DNA of 64,000 nt from Isoetes taiwanensis (taxonomy: Eukaryota > Streptophyta > Lycopodiopsida > Isoetales > Isoetaceae): positions 534,952-598,951 of the forward strand of contig JAJEKV010000062.1 of the NCBI GenBank assembly GCA_021234155.1, in the 5' to 3' direction. The position numbers and the translations under genes were made by a program. The notes beneath the pieces were generated by a model. The model worked only from the letters and a program-made list of their open reading frames with translations, ran no database searches and was not told where the DNA came from. This document shows, piece after piece, positions 23,521 to 35,530 of the stretch. Positions within the stretch are counted from its first letter, which is position 1, and each line of letters starts with the position of its first letter.

Positions 23521-23690
23521 CTTTTTAGAATATGAAATCTGGGGATTCGAACCTCTACCAAAATAACTCAATGTCCTAATCGACTACTTTAACCAATCTA
23601 ACAGGTGAGCTAATGTGACTATCTTTTATCTTAAATCTATGTTTTTATATAATAACCCATTGAATTGTTTTAGGGATATGGTCTATGGTT
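23521..23690 (-). repeat. tRNA-derived SINE-like repeat, copy 1
   Basis: The minus strand holds TTAGATTGGTTAAAGTAG (A-box-like) and GGTTCGAATCC (perfect B box) about 40 nt later, as in tRNA-derived SINEs. The homology with the plus-strand copy at 43765-43975 covers the whole segment, including CCCTAAAACAATT and TTTCATATTCTAAAA. Confidence 0.65.
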
Positions 23691-24002
23691 TCAAGAATTA
23701 TATCTATATCAAATCGGAACCAAACGTTATTTTGCTACATATTGCTTTGAGAGGTATATAAGATTCTTCTTTGAAGAACTAAAATACAAAAAAAAGCAAT
23801 GAAATTTTCATGAACATAGTCTTTTGCAACTTCATTTGATGAGCACGATATCACATCTTATCTTGACTCAAGCACAATGAGCTATATATATATGACTTGG
23901 GGATTTTTGAATTCTAGCTCTCATCCAAACAAAGCTAATCTGCAGATTTACAGTCAAGATGCATGTTGTATGCCTCCTATATGAAAATACCTGTATGGTT
24001 GT

Positions 24003-24116
<114 letters not shown>

Positions 24117-24159
24117 AAGCAATGTGCCTTGCACGATGTTAAGTACTAAAGGGACTCAA

Positions 24160-24260
24160 CATGCATGTATACCATACATGCACATACATACCATGCACTC
24201 TGTGCATGCATGATATGCATGCACTATGTGCATGCATTATGTGCATGTAATGCATGCATG
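24160..24260. repeat. GCATGC-rich palindromic stretch
   Basis: GCATGC or CATGCATG occurs repeatedly, with ATGTGCATG in the middle. Likely a locally expanded short palindrome. Confidence 0.6.
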
Positions 24261-27200
24261 GGTGCATGCCAAAACCATAGGTTGGGAGTGCTAACTATGT
24301 AGAAATACAACACACGTTCTATAAATACTGCTGGCATACCCTCACACAAATACAACAACAGAATCATATGCAAACCATAGCAAAATGCCTGTATAATTAT
24401 ATGTTTTGTGAGCCGAATCATTTTTTGTGATATAACAATAGTGCTTCAATTCAATTTTAGTGACTCACTTTAAGTTTATATCTTTTGTTATACAATTTAT
24501 GCACTTGAATGCAATACAGTTTTCAAAAGTGCAGGTTGCTGACTTGTTACACTGGCGCATCATGCTATATAGTTAATTCTCTTCTAATCACCTTACTTCT
24601 ATCACCTTACCACTAGCATTAGCATTATCTTATCTTATTCTTGGTAGCTTTTTAATATTTGGTCATTGTGTTTGGTGATGGGGCCTAGTCTCCATGTTTT
24701 AGATGGGTTGTTGCCCTTGCATGAGCCATCCCATAACCCGTTGGGTTCCCGTGGACGTAAAAATTCATCTTATCTTATCTTAATCTTATATATCCTAATG
24801 AATAAGATCATATATATAAGGAGACTTACATTTCGACATGGAAGCCATGATGCGATGGCACGAATAACTTATCTTAGCTATGATTATCAACTTTTTAACA
24901 AATTACAACTGTAGGTTTACCTTTGCATGTAGTTGTCCTTTGCATACATGCAACATTGTTACGATGAATGCACAACTTGCTCGAATATTCGTCTATTGCT
25001 AGAGAAAACCTTTCAGATGCCTTGATTTATCAAGGTGAGATATTCAATTAGCTTCTAAAAATGTGATATCATTCCTAGGTTCACACCAATTAATATAAGA
25101 AACCAACCTTGGATGCCTCTCCGCATATTTCTAGATTATGCCAAGAGTCTACAATTCAAGTGCAAAGCAACACACTGGAAATTGTGCACCAAAGAAATGT
25201 CAAAAGTCTAAGAATTTAAGTACAGCATAGCACATTGGAAATTGTTCTGCATCAAAGCTAAAGGTTCTCTACAACAAACATTGTTTACTAGATAGAACCT
25301 TGTTCACTGGAAACACCCACAATATTGCCTCCATAAAAAAGCCATTTGTTTGAGTTGCATGAAATTTCAGATAAATAAGTCGACTATAGTTGGTTTTATG
25401 AAAGTTACACATGGATACCCCATTAAATCCTTTTTCTGAATGGTCTGTTTGACTTTGCTTCTTGTTGCATTTGCAAACATCATATGTCGAGTACACCTCA
25501 ATTCAAACAAAGGCTATATCTATATGTCCCAATCATCCAAATTCTAGCAGTTTCATCACCTAACCAGCACAGGCCACAGAAGCTGTAGTTACATGGACTT
25601 ATCTGCCCTCTTTATTACACATCAGTTTTATCTCATATGCTACTTGAAGATGCAATTAACCATCTTGGGACATCGATCCGAGCCTATAAATCATTTCCAG
25701 GTTAGTATTTACTAGAGCCATAGCCAACTCTCAGCCCCTGCTATTTTGTTTTGAAAATGAGCATCTCCTTTACTTCAATCCTTGATGCACTTGACGCCAA
25801 ACAAAAGATCCTCTCAGAGAATATCTTTTTATATTAGCAGTTAGGCTCTTATTGATCTAGGTGTATCTTGCACTACAACCAGTAATTACACTTAATTAAT
25901 GAGTTTATAACAAAGCATACATGTCAAGTAGGAGTACTCCCCCATTATCAAACCTTAATTCATGGCATATAATGGGCCAATGGGATGAACTAAATTCATT
26001 CAGGCTTGTAAAATTGCAATGATACCATTGCATATACTGAATCCACTGATTTCTGCTTTACTTTCATGGCCAAGATAACAAAAACACATGCAAGTTAATT
26101 TCATGGCAAAGATAACAAAAACACCCGCATTGGCACATTTGATGAATGTCTTACCTATGCCAAGTTTCAAACCTTTCGAAAATAGACAAAGAACCGATGA
26201 TGTGACCTTAGATTATTAAGTTTATGCATGCATTTTTTGATGTTTACATGTAAATGGTGTTGTTCAAAGGAAAAAAAGCTAACCATACCTATGAGAAATG
26301 GCCTATTGTTCATCTCTATTATACCATAGAAGCTTATCTTTAGATCTCCTTGCCCTCCTTGCAAAGTTGACATTGCCATATGCTCTATACATTGTCATCT
26401 TCTTGTTGCTCCTTCAAATTGACGAGCTACATACTTGAAGAACGGGGACAAATGTTGGAGCATTTTGCTTCACTCGTTGTAGATAAATATTCTGCAGATA
26501 TGGGAGAGCAAAAGGGGAATGTCTAGACTAGCTTTTTTTATATGGTTGACGCCCAAATTGCAAAATGAATTTATACAAAATGGAGGGGAATGTCTAGACT
26601 AGCTTTCTTCGTATGAAGCTTCCCAGGCGACAGACGAAGAACCCCAATACAAAAAAAATATGCAACACCAAAATGCTCTAAAATTTTGGCCAATAGAACT
26701 GGAGCGCCTTTATTCCATTTTCTAGAAATTCCATTCTCCCCCTTCCATTCCTCTGTCCTGTTCCAAGATCAGCAAAAACCCAGTAGCATTGGCGAGCTGT
26801 AGACGCTTGGGTTGTCGGGTGTGGGTAGTAACTCTGTTAAACATCAAAGTTTTGCAGATGCATGGTGCTAAATTTCCCCTTAATTTTCTGTTTTATGTTG
26901 GACCAAGGGTAGCGTGGAGGCCAAGCTCATACTTGCCATGATTCTGACTCCTTTCAGATATAAATTACAGGCACTTTTCCATTTCTTCCACAACCCTATT
27001 TCCAAAATATGGGTTCCAACTCCTTATCAGACCACTTCAGCATAAAGTTTAAGCTTCAACATGAAGATTAAGCTGAGAGACGGCTATGGCAGTAGATTGC
27101 CAAATGTGCCCCACAACTCAAAAAATTCCCCAAAAAACTACACCGAAAATGTGTAGCCAGGAAAAAGAATGATACGTGTCGCCAAAATAATAGAGAAGAT

Positions 27201-27756
27201 AATCAAATATTTGGAGAAAGAATTATTATATATGTGTAGATAAGTTTGTAAGGGTTATCCTCGTAATTAAAATGCTTTTGCATTTTAAATCAGACACAGA
27301 GAGTTCATACACATTACTGCTGTGTTTCTAGTGAAGAGCCTCGCTGCAAAATATTTTATATGTTTGGCACTGCTCCGATTCTGAATATGAGCAGAAAATC
27401 TGCCATGTACAAACTATTGCAATTTTTTAGCATCTTTAGTTGGAGTGCATAGATGCAGTCTACAAATGGCACAGTGATAAGAATCAGCAAGGAATAAGAA
27501 AAAGAAAAACAAACAATGGTGCAGATGGTGTTGACAATCTACCAGGGGGAATTAAGAGAAGTTCCAAGAATTTGGATAGCCCTCATTAACACAAAGATAT
27601 GCAACTCAGCTATTGGTTAGAAACAAAAAGTACTACAACATGACAGATAACAGTACGTATACTCATTCACTAGCAAAGAATTGGTGTTATTTACAAAAGA
27701 ATGCCGGGCTTCTTAAATACAAGATGCAAAAAATGTTGGGCTGTGGTGCCCTTCCC

Positions 27757-28740
27757 TCAGAGCTTACACTCTAGAGGCATCTTAGTGGAGGAAAAGCGAG
27801 CGGTATCCCTGCAATAATCATATATCATGTAGTTCTTTTGAACCCATTTCAGCTTGTTTGAAGTAGATGAGCTAGTGGTCTGATATGCATGTTGCCTCCA
27901 CCAATCTCCTTTGGCATTGGCACATGCGTCCACCGAGCCACTCCATTTGCAAGCGTCTATGCTGAACCCTTTGTAAGATGCTACAAATGGAGCATAATTC
28001 CATTTTATCTTCTCTAATCCACCTCGTGTGGTCATCTCCATTCCAGAGGCTGGAATAGATACCCATTGGTTGACTGAGTGGAAAATCAACACCAAAAGCC
28101 TTGTTATTTTTATATACTCTTATAGGGACATCATCCACATAAAATCTGCATATGAGTTGCAATCCAAAAGTTAGGCAAACTAAGGGCATGCATAACAAAA
28201 AATCTTTTGGAGAATGGAACTCACATGATCTGTTGAGGATTCCATAAGAACCCATAAGTGTGAAAATCTTTTGCAGGATCAAACCACAGATATATTCTCT
28301 GCTCCTTATCACCTTTTCCATTAGCAAAAACGTTGGTTTGGACAATGTATGGCTGCCCTGAGGTGTTCCCAAGAAATTCGAAATCTAGTTCATCATGGTT
28401 GTTGGTCTCTGAGGACATCTGGGAATTCACACAACTCAGTTCGAGAACAAAAAACAAAAACAACGACAAAATCACAGGTATAAACATAAACATGGAGAAA
28501 ACAGGGAAGTGTATGGATTAAAATACTCACATAGAAGGCAGTCACAGTTCCAGCCGATTCCCCAGGCACTAGTTTGATCTTCATGCTAATATGCCCAAAT
28601 AAATATCTGTTTTTAGATGCAAAACCAGCTCCTGATTGTTTATCAGAACCCGCAGCGTCGGCCTCCATCTAATTGTCTAGTGTGATCATTAAGCCCATCG
28701 ACCCAATAATTTTCATCAAAATTCACATATGTTTGCTTTG
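27757..28740 (-). pseudogene. Xyloglucan endotransglucosylase/hydrolase (XTH), frameshifted
   Basis: XTHs cut and rejoin xyloglucan in the cell wall. Three exons are visible: up to about 28740-28531, 28418-28225 and 28145-27757, with GT-AG borders and matching phases. Exon 1 has [19 protein letters not shown] and [20 protein letters not shown]; exon 2 has [11 protein letters not shown], the catalytic motif with both Glu and the following Asn glycosylation site, then [13 protein letters not shown] and [10 protein letters not shown]; exon 3 has [28 protein letters not shown] and the C-terminal WVQKNYMIYDYC...PLECKL. Two breaks disable it: a frame change between DGG and the SGAGF block (near 28665) and a 4-nt loss where WNGDD should be followed by Trp-Ala-Thr-Arg-Gly-Gly (near 28037). 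No convincing signal peptide remains. Assembly error cannot be excluded. Confidence 0.88.
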
Positions 28741-30172
28741 GTAGGAATGAAGAAGCGTCTTTGCTATTCCAAGTTGAACAAAAAAGCCGGAAAAATAAGC
28801 CATGTTGCACTAGTAGCTCCAAATTCAAACAACTTCGCCATAAGCGGAATGTAGGCGAGAAATGCGAGAAAACCTTGAAAGGCAAGAATGGATCGAATGA
28901 AGAAGTGGAGCTCCCATCCACATATATATAAAGCTTTGACGAAGAAGATGTAAGGAAGGGAAGCTGCAAAATGATGAACGCGAGAGATAGTGTGGAGAAA
29001 ATTCCATTGACGCGTCTGAGAGTAATGCCATACCTAGGGACAGACAGATCAATGCCAGTTATATTTTTGTAATAACCGTTTGCTTAAAATTACTGGGTTT
29101 TTTCCTTAGTTTTATATGGCGTAAACATTTCTCCGTTGTTTCCGGAGCGGCGCCGCTAGGCGATTGTTTGCTCTGTTTATTTCTCTGTTCTGTTTTGCTG
29201 GATTTCTTTGTTGTGCTTTGCACCAGACTGCAATTTCTAAAGATTGCTTCAACAGATTTCGTAAATGAGCAAAGGTGGATGGTTTTAAGTTTTAATCCGG
29301 CAAATCAAAGAAGAGATGGACGTTTTTGAAGTTTTAAACCGGTAATCCGCTTATTTGTTATTGCTTCTGGTGAAAGGAACAGAGCTTTTTTCTTCTTAAA
29401 ATAATCTGACCGAGAAAGGATTCATCTATGGGAATGCCGCAGTCGCTCCTTTATCAAATATTTTGAAAACGAACAAGAAACTTTGGCCATCTCTGATCTG
29501 GAGAAACTTTGGGAATGCCTTTCGCCATCTCTGATCTGGAAGGCAAGCTACATTCCGCCAACAGTAAGCCTCTTGTTTATCCTCTGTTATAATTTTCTTG
29601 GTCTTTTAAGCTAAAATCTTGCCGTTTTTGCAGTTCAATCGCAAGACGTTTCAATCAAACAAGAGGGTTTTGTTAGCTGAAGCATTCATCTTGTTAGATC
29701 GAATAAACATCTTACCCTCCAGTCTCCCATAGCTTCTCCTCCATAGCTCGATGCGCCATAGCTTCCTTTCGTTTGCCATGGCTTCTCGGGCCATAGCAGC
29801 TTAGAGGAAATTTAGGTAAGCTACGTGGCAACATATTCTTTGGGCGTAATTTTTAAGCAAGCGGTTATTACGTCTGTAATTCCCACCACTTGGGCATTCG
29901 CCTTGTAAAGGCACGGGCGCTCCATAAGCAAACGAGGAGGGCACGCAGTGGCGCCGCCGTTTGGCGGACGCCCGGTGCCTACAATGGCGTAATCGTGATG
30001 GGGAATTACCTAGTACCTAAAGTCAGCGAGGAATACGCAGGACAGCCCTGCTTTAACAAATTCCACTTTTGCGAAGCTGGAAGGAACGAGAGTCCCAGGT
30101 TGCGGCAACCCTAACGGTTAAGAAACCCTAACCACTAGAAAGAAAATGAAGCATTTTTCAAGAGGAAAATGT
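28741..30172. other. No gene recognised
   Basis: Upstream of the XTH relic; the near part may be its old 5' region. From 29100 to 30110 there are short frames without recognisable domains. Confidence 0.4.
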
Positions 30173-30175
30173 TTA

Positions 30176-30533
30176 GGGTGCATCCCCGTTAGTCTGTTAC
30201 GTCGCCCTGCCTTTGCTTCATGGAAGGTCGTGACAAAAATATTTTGGTCGCATTCTCTCCTCCAACATGATTTCGTCCTTCCTGGCAAAGGCAGCTTCAA
30301 AAAATTCGGAAGTAGGAGAGGACTTCCCAATTGCAGAATTCAGAATCGGGTTTGTCTTCTTGGTAGATTTGGCTTGTCTTGTAGTGAAGAGATCTATTAT
30401 GATTTGTTTCTTGCTCTGATTTCAGGTTTAGGAGCACCAATTTGCAACGAGAATGGTCTTGACGCAAATGCCTTTGCTTTGCTTACATGGCAAAGCTCTG
30501 AGAACTCGGTTCTACCGTAATGGGGATGCACCC
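30176..30533. mobile_element. Tourist/PIF-Harbinger-like MITE, 358 bp
   Basis: Inverted termini GGGTGCATCCCCGTTA (30176) and its near-exact complement ending 30533 (one mismatch in 16). TTA lies on both sides (30173-30175 and 30534-30536), matching the 3-bp TWA target duplication of PIF/Harbinger elements. The 125-codon open frame inside has no recognisable domain and is probably fortuitous. Confidence 0.75.
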
Positions 30534-30536
30534 TTA

Positions 30537-31453
30537 GCAGGGTTGTCTAACCCGAGGTGACCGATTTCCTATCATTCTAGCCTATACACGTGTACGCCAC
30601 ATATAACAAATGTGTACTGTATGCCATGTATCCAACAACCTTTTTTTTTTCTTTTGTTTTTTTTTTTTTGCCAGGCGTTACTCTCTAAGTGTCTCCTTGC
30701 CGTTTTGATTATTCTCCTTCTCGGCCTTCCATTGTTCCTTCACAGCTTCAAACGAAAAATCAGTCTGATCTGACACATCAGATTTGCCCTTTTTTCCTCG
30801 CTTCTTTGCAAAAATGACTCGCTTTTCCCAAGTTTCCTCTTCTAAAACAGAATGGCTCTTTCTGCAAAATGCCGGATTAGGTATTAGTGCAAGATTTCAG
30901 AACTAGATGAATATCTGGTATTGATTCTTGAGTCCGGCAGTAGAGACTAATTTCCTGGCTCTGGCAGCTTGGAATTTCCTTCAACAACTGGTAGATTATG
31001 GTCAAAGTAGCATTGTTTCATGCTCATAAGAAATCCATGATGATTTTGCAAGATTTTATTCCATCTATCCACACTATCTGATTCACTATCTGATTTGGTG
31101 AGGATCTGAAGTCTGGACATGGATAGGCATTTCAAGGGCTTGCATTATGTTGGAAGCAAAGTCCATATTCAAGTTTAAATGTTTTGCAGTTGACGCACAA
31201 CATGTGGGCATGTATATGCTTGAAATTCTTGTTGTGGTCTAAGATGTCTTTGTCAATTTGTTTGTGCCTTTGAAGCTTCTAGTCAAGCTGGCAGGTTCTG
31301 AGTAGGACCTTCTTCAATTGTTGAGAGTTGAGGATATGTTACAGGGATTCTCCGCTAATGCCAGCACTCATGGAATGCCATCTGGTTCTTCAAGAATAGT
31401 GTGCTTACCCGAGATTTACAAATAAGCGACATTCAAGGCAATATTTGTGGCTC
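30537..31453. other. No gene recognised
   Basis: T-rich run at 30640-30672. No supported coding, RNA or repeat structure. Confidence 0.4.
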
Positions 31454-31479
31454 TTTCACTACAAGAGAATGAGGATTTT

Positions 31480-31815
31480 TTGTCAGAAAAATCGTCAGAA
31501 TGTCTTCACAAAAAAGACAACTGCCCTGACCCTACTGTCTGACGAAATACCTGACGAATATTATCTGACGATTAAGCGTCAGAAAAATCGTCAGATGAGT
31601 GTCGAAAAAAGCGTCAGTTCTTCTGACGATTTAGCGTCAGAAAAAGCGTCAGGAAAAGCGTCAGAAGAAGTGTCAAAAAAAAGCGTCAGAAAAAACGTCA
31701 AAAGAAGTGTCAGAAAAAGCGTCAGAAAAAACGTCAAGAAGAACGTCAGAAAGTTCGTCAAAGTTTTCGTCAACATTTTCGTCAAAGAATGTATCAAAAA
31801 TGTTTTTGTAGCATT
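31480..31815. repeat. CACTA subterminal GTCAG array, left
   Basis: Roughly twenty GTCAG/GTCAAA units, mostly in one orientation, spaced about 10 bp. The Lys/Ser/Val-rich reading frames through it are artefacts of the repeat. Confidence 0.9.
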
Positions 31816-33736
31816 TTTGTGAGCATATTAGTCCGATATATTTACTTGCACATTGAATTGAATCTAGTTGCATTTCACAATTGCATACTTAGGATCATGA
31901 ATATATTTTACAAATTCATAGACAAATGTATGAAAAAATTGAGCTCCTTTGTTCAAGTGGTAACTGTTACATGTCAAAGAATGCACAATCTTTAAAATGC
32001 CACCAAGAGGAAACCAGGACTTTTGTTACATGTCAACATCAAAATGCCACCAAAAGGATTGCAACGAGGACTCAAAACACATAAGCCCAAGTTTGTATAA
32101 AGGAGCTCGAGCATCAATTACCTGCAACCAATATAACTAGTAAGTAGGCCTATGGGAATTTGCTGAATTTAAAAAATAAAAAGAATCTCACTATTTAGAA
32201 TTGAAGATAAAGAGGGAGTAAAGAGGGATTCCACAGCTTTGATGAGCTTGCACCTTGAAGATAATGCTTTTAAAATCTCCCTGCACAAAATCACATGAGA
32301 CGCCTTTGAAAATATATCTGAGAGAATGCAATGTCAAGATGGACAACGTGGAGAAAACATTAACTAGAAAGAGAAATAGAATTATAGCTTTTAATAGGCT
32401 AAGGCATCATAAAATATCTTATCACAACCTGAATTCAGAAATATTAAGGAAGCACAAGCCCCTTTTTCCAGTACCAACTATGTATCATTGGTCAAACAAA
32501 ATCATTGATCTAGCATGTAGATTCCTCGCGGAAATACATATGCTATTTAGAATCATATCATAAGCAAATAAATAACATAGAAGCATCCTTCTATTTAAAA
32601 TTAAATCAGATTGCCTTGAAGTTCCATTCTTTTAGCTAAAAGCTTAATAAAGGCATAGTCCATTATTGTATCATAAGGCATTGTATACAGCATAAATATG
32701 CATGAAATTAAGGTTTCTAGAAGTCCTTCATGTGTAGGAAGTCCCTCTTAATCTATAAAATTTAAAATGCTGACCTTGTGTTATTTTAAGTCCATGTCAA
32801 AAACATGGTGCATTAAATCTATAGCAATATGCCCATAAGCTACAACCTTAGCAACCTTAGCGCATATACCAGATTGTTTTAATCATTTCCTTAACCATCA
32901 CTTCAAAAATGGATCAAAACCTCAATTTGCTGGAAAAGGCAAGCCCTAAAGGCAAATTTCGAGCAACCAATATCTTTCCAGCTATGTGTCCGAATGTTTA
33001 CAAGCTTAGAGCTGTTTAAAATGCAGAGACAAATAGGAACCTATTTAAGCAACTGCTCAAACCTGAATATAGTTCCTGCTATTGAAATCCTTGCATCCGT
33101 ATAAGACATCCAGCCGAATGTTCCATCAAAGAAACTTCTTGAACTAGAGTAGGCATCGGTATGGCAGTAGCAGTCACAATTTCGAGACCCTAAAAACACT
33201 GCAAATTCAAACTCTTGTTATTAGTTTAGGGAAGACCATGGAGGCAACATTTTTGCATATCTGCATATGCCATGGCCACAAACCGTAATTTTAGAAAGCA
33301 TTCTAGAGAAGAAGAACCACAATGATAATAATGATAGTAAGAGAAATCAAATGTTTTTTGATGCTCTGCCACAGTTATCAAATGGTTCAGAGAATAAATC
33401 ATACCTTAATGCTGTAACCAGATCGGCATTCCAGCAGATCCGCTCTGCCATTTTTATGCGTTCGGCCAGTCTTGGCCTTATGAAAAACGACCTCAAGCAG
33501 ATCGACCCTAACTTTGCTCATGATCATGAACTGGATTTTTGTCAGTATCGGCCATTTTTCCCTGTTTCTACCTGTTTTTTAGAAGAAGCGACCATCGTGA
33601 TCGGCCATTGTGGTTGAAGAAGCGACCATTGTGATCGGCCATTGTCGTTGAAGTCGCCGCTTGGCTCCAAGTTCAGCCTAAATAAATTTCCAGAATGCCC
33701 TAAATCGATTTTCACAAATACACTTTCTATAATGTA

Positions 33737-33834
33737 TAAGGGTAGCACAATTGGGACTGGATTCCCGGTTTGGCAGCGACCGGCGTAGCCGGGAGCTGCA
33801 AACCGGGAATCCAGGACCAATTGTGCTACCCTTA
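33737..33834. repeat. 98-nt near-perfect hairpin
   Basis: The left arm TAAGGGTAGCACAATTGG...GGATTCCCGGTTT pairs with the right arm over about 40 bp, with two mismatches and one bulged G. A smaller GC-rich stem (CCGGC/GCCGG) lies inside. It sits within the CACTA element. Confidence 0.9.
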
Positions 33835-34016
33835 CAATATCACAGTTGGGGAGCGCAAGATCCGGTTAGTATGATCAAAATTTGCTACGATTTCTTACCT
33901 GTGCAGCCGGTGCTGAAGCATGAAGAATGGAAATAGGATTCCTTGAAATCGGCAGGGGCGACGTGGATGCCTGAGAATGCACCACCGGAAATAGCAGCGA
34001 CCCAACTGTGATATTG
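33835..34016. repeat. 182-bp segment bounded by 16-bp inverted repeats
   Basis: CAATATCACAGTTGGG at 33835-33850 is exactly complementary to 34001-34016. The segment abuts the 98-nt hairpin, so the two may be parts of one insertion. No target duplication was found. Confidence 0.7.
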
Positions 34017-35184
34017 TGTTTATGGTATTTGATTTTTGTGCCATAGTCGCTATACTTGACTTCAAATGTTAAGCACTTCAAATACATATACAATACAATT
34101 ACAAGGAAACGAACTTAGTCCATACCATTTTGTATTGTATATCGTCATTTGTCATTTTCCCAAATGAGCATTTGTCCTTTTCCTAAAGAGTGCAGTATAA
34201 AAAGTCTTGCCTTAGGAATTTGACCAGTGCCATCTTGCATTGCATGCCAAAAAGTTGGGCTTTTCCAAAAGGTGGAAAATAAAGCTTAGATATGACCTTG
34301 TACTCAAAAAAGTGTCATGCATAATAAATTTTCAAAACGCTAGGGTATTGCTAGTTCAAAGAAATGTCCCTCAGTTCCATTAGGACAATAATTTCATAGC
34401 AAACATAAAGGATGCTAAAGCAATCTAAACACATACCTTAAAATGATGCCATTTGCAAATAATTGTGAGCCATGTGCAAAATGAAAAGCCCATCTAAAAG
34501 CCTAGATAATAAGGTGTATCAAATGCTTTTTCATTTTAAGCAGTCAAGAAAGCAGATGTCACAAGTAAGCATCTTAGATTCACTAGATATGCTCTGCCAT
34601 ACACATGCTATACATCATATTCTCAATTTATTTGGAAGCCTATTGTGTTTCAACAAGGCTACTTAGAAATAAGTACAATAGAGCTAATACAAGCTGTAAT
34701 GCTCTCCAAAACAATCTCATTTTGTTCTGTTGCCATATATCCCTTAGAAATCATGATGCCCCATAAATTCTCTGTCTAATGTCATATATCCAAGTAGGAT
34801 GCCTCCTTCGGAACATTACTGCCACATTCCTGATACATATCATTAGCTATCAAGAATGGACCAAGCCTTATGGCCATTTGCACATTAGGTATGTTATGCC
34901 CCAGTAGGGTTTCTGAGAGCTTGCAAAGAGCTCCAGAAAATACATAGCTCTAGTATTTTGAGCATGTGTTGTGGGAGTTCTAGACATCCCATATCAGCAT
35001 GAGCTTCACAAACGCTATAGCCCTTGTGTTGCAGCTCAAACCTACAATAATACTAGCTAGGGATGGAAATTTACAGATTGAGTTAGGGATCAAGTTTTTG
35101 GGGGAGATAGATTTTCAAAACATCAAGTTTCATCTCAAATGGGCTCTTGGATGAAATCTTATGATTAAAATTGTAATAGTGCTA

Positions 35185-35530
35185 TCTTCTGACGAATACT
35201 CTGATGCTTTCTCTAACGAAAAATCTGACACAACATCTGACGAAACATCTGACGCTTTTTCTGACGTTCTGTCTGACGCTTTTTCTGACACATTGTCTGA
35301 CGAATATTCTGACGCTTTCTCTGACGCTTTTTTTGACGCTTTTTCTGACGTTATGCTTCTGACGATTTGTGTGACGCATAGTCTGACGTAAACTTTCTGA
35401 CGAATAATCTGACGAAATATCTGACGTAAAATCGTCAGAAAAAGCGTCAGGAAAACAATCGTCAATATACTCGTCAGCATAAACGTCAGACAAAAATCTC
35501 TCTAAACAGTCTGACGATTTTTCTGACAAT
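35185..35530. repeat. CACTA subterminal CTGAC array, right
   Basis: Mirror image of the left array: CTGACG(A/C) units spaced about 10-12 bp, turning to GTCAG orientation after about 35430. Confidence 0.9.

Noticed and set aside
30146-30520. 125-codon plus-strand frame as a gene
   Set aside because: It lies almost wholly inside the MITE and has no recognisable domain.
31445-31822. Lys/Ser/Val-rich and Ser-Asp-Ala-Phe frames at 31445-31873 and 35130-35529 as genes
   Set aside because: They are translations of the GTCAG subterminal arrays of the CACTA element; the same repeat gives similar peptides in several frames and on both strands.
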